A DNA stretch of 32,371 bases from an uncultured Fibrobacter sp. (GTDB taxonomy: Bacteria > Fibrobacterota > Fibrobacteria > Fibrobacterales > Fibrobacteraceae). Positions 32,074 to 32,371 of the stretch are shown piece by piece; the stretch's first letter is position 1, and each line of letters starts with the position of its first letter. Made by a program: the position numbers and the translations under genes. The stretch is taken from positions 1-32,371 of the forward strand of contig OMSO01000021.1 in NCBI GenBank assembly GCA_900313675.1, given 5' to 3'. The notes beneath the pieces were generated by a model, which saw nothing but the letters and a program-made list of their open reading frames with translations, was not told the origin of the DNA and did no database searches.

Positions 32074-32371
32074 TTAATACGTGCCAAGCAGGCTACGGAC
32101 CTTCTCCATCATTGCCTTAGACTTCACGCGAGCCTTCTCCTTGCCGTACGCGAGAATCTTGTCGATTTCCTCGGTATGGTTCAGCAGGTAGAAGTACTTT
32201 TCGCGGGCAGCACCCAGATGTTCTTCGAGAACGTTCTGGAGTTCCTGCTTCGCGTGTCCCCAGCCCATGCCACCGGCGCGGTAGCGGGCAGCGAGAGCCT
32301 CGGTCTGTTCCGGAGTGGCGAAGAGTTTGTACAACTTAAACACGTTGCAGGTATCGGGATCCTTCGGTTCC
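32074..32371 (-). CDS. trpS: Tryptophan-tRNA ligase, C-terminal fragment
   Basis: The last 98 or so codons of a gene whose start lies beyond the right edge. The frame reads EPKDPDTCNVFKLYKLFATP and continues to a C-terminal helix (KEKARVKSKAMMEKVRSLLG, then TY). The DPDTCNVF block and the GGMGWGHAK loop are typical of bacterial TrpS just after the KMSKS-bearing region, and the Lys/Arg-rich final helix matches the family. It charges tRNA-Trp. An internal GTG at 32343 is not the true start, because the frame is open to the edge. tRNA-Arg follows 62 bases downstream. Confidence 0.85.
   Translation of the reverse strand, partial: EPKDPDTCNVFKLYKLFATPEQTEALAARYRAGGMGWGHAKQELQNVLEEHLGAAREKYFYLLNHTEEIDKILAYGKEKARVKSKAMMEKVRSLLGTY

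Overview
This window looks like chromosomal DNA of a Fibrobacter, most likely a rumen-type Fibrobacter succinogenes or a close relative. The reasons are a lipoprotein with the 'Fibrobacter succinogenes major paralogous' (FISUMP) domain, a GH5 cellulase carrying a type IX-style sorting tail, several Gram-negative outer-membrane barrels, an anaerobe-type complex I, and promoters of the TTG...TAnnTTT(G) kind known from the related Bacteroidetes. No phage, transposase, CRISPR or resistance genes were found. The genes are mostly core genes in short operons.

Layout. 1-95: start of a glutamate dehydrogenase gene (minus strand), preceded by an AT-rich region with two identical palindromes. 412-2223: FISUMP lipoprotein with eleven cysteine-pair repeats. 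2306-5219: an NrnA-type phosphoesterase, a tRNA-Lys on the minus strand, a PorQ-like outer-membrane protein and a degenerate GT2-like glycosyltransferase. 5303-10345 (minus): lolA-like, MMPL exporter, fabG-like and fabF-like genes, divergent from a PlsC-type acyltransferase. This gene set resembles part of an aryl-polyene or other lipid/pigment pathway. 10417-12901: acyltransferase, ruvA and mqnE (futalosine menaquinone pathway) in one tight plus-strand operon ended by a terminator.

13084-17979: secreted GH5 cellulase, UDP-xylose synthase (minus, stop codon abutting the cellulase stop), a small outer-membrane barrel, then coaE and an EamA permease (minus). 18063-21466: mscL, a bifunctional Rel ((p)ppGpp synthetase/hydrolase) and an unknown gene overlapping it. 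21613-31833: the large nuo operon A-BC-D-H-I-J-K-L-M-N, in which nuoB and nuoC are fused and nuoE, nuoF and nuoG are absent. 31939-32371: tRNA-Arg(CCU) and the 3' end of trpS on the minus strand.

How they fit together: the Nuo complex lacks its NADH-oxidising module and so probably takes electrons from another carrier. It would pass them to menaquinone, whose synthesis includes MqnE here, and would suit a fumarate-respiring, succinate-forming anaerobe. The GH5 enzyme with its sorting tail and the PorQ-like protein fit cellulose degradation and type IX-style surface export. The most notable structural signals are two spacers in and just before the nuo operon built from the same heptanucleotide repeats, a set of genes with a -10 box almost touching the start codon and no Shine-Dalgarno sequence, and paired palindromes upstream of gdhA.
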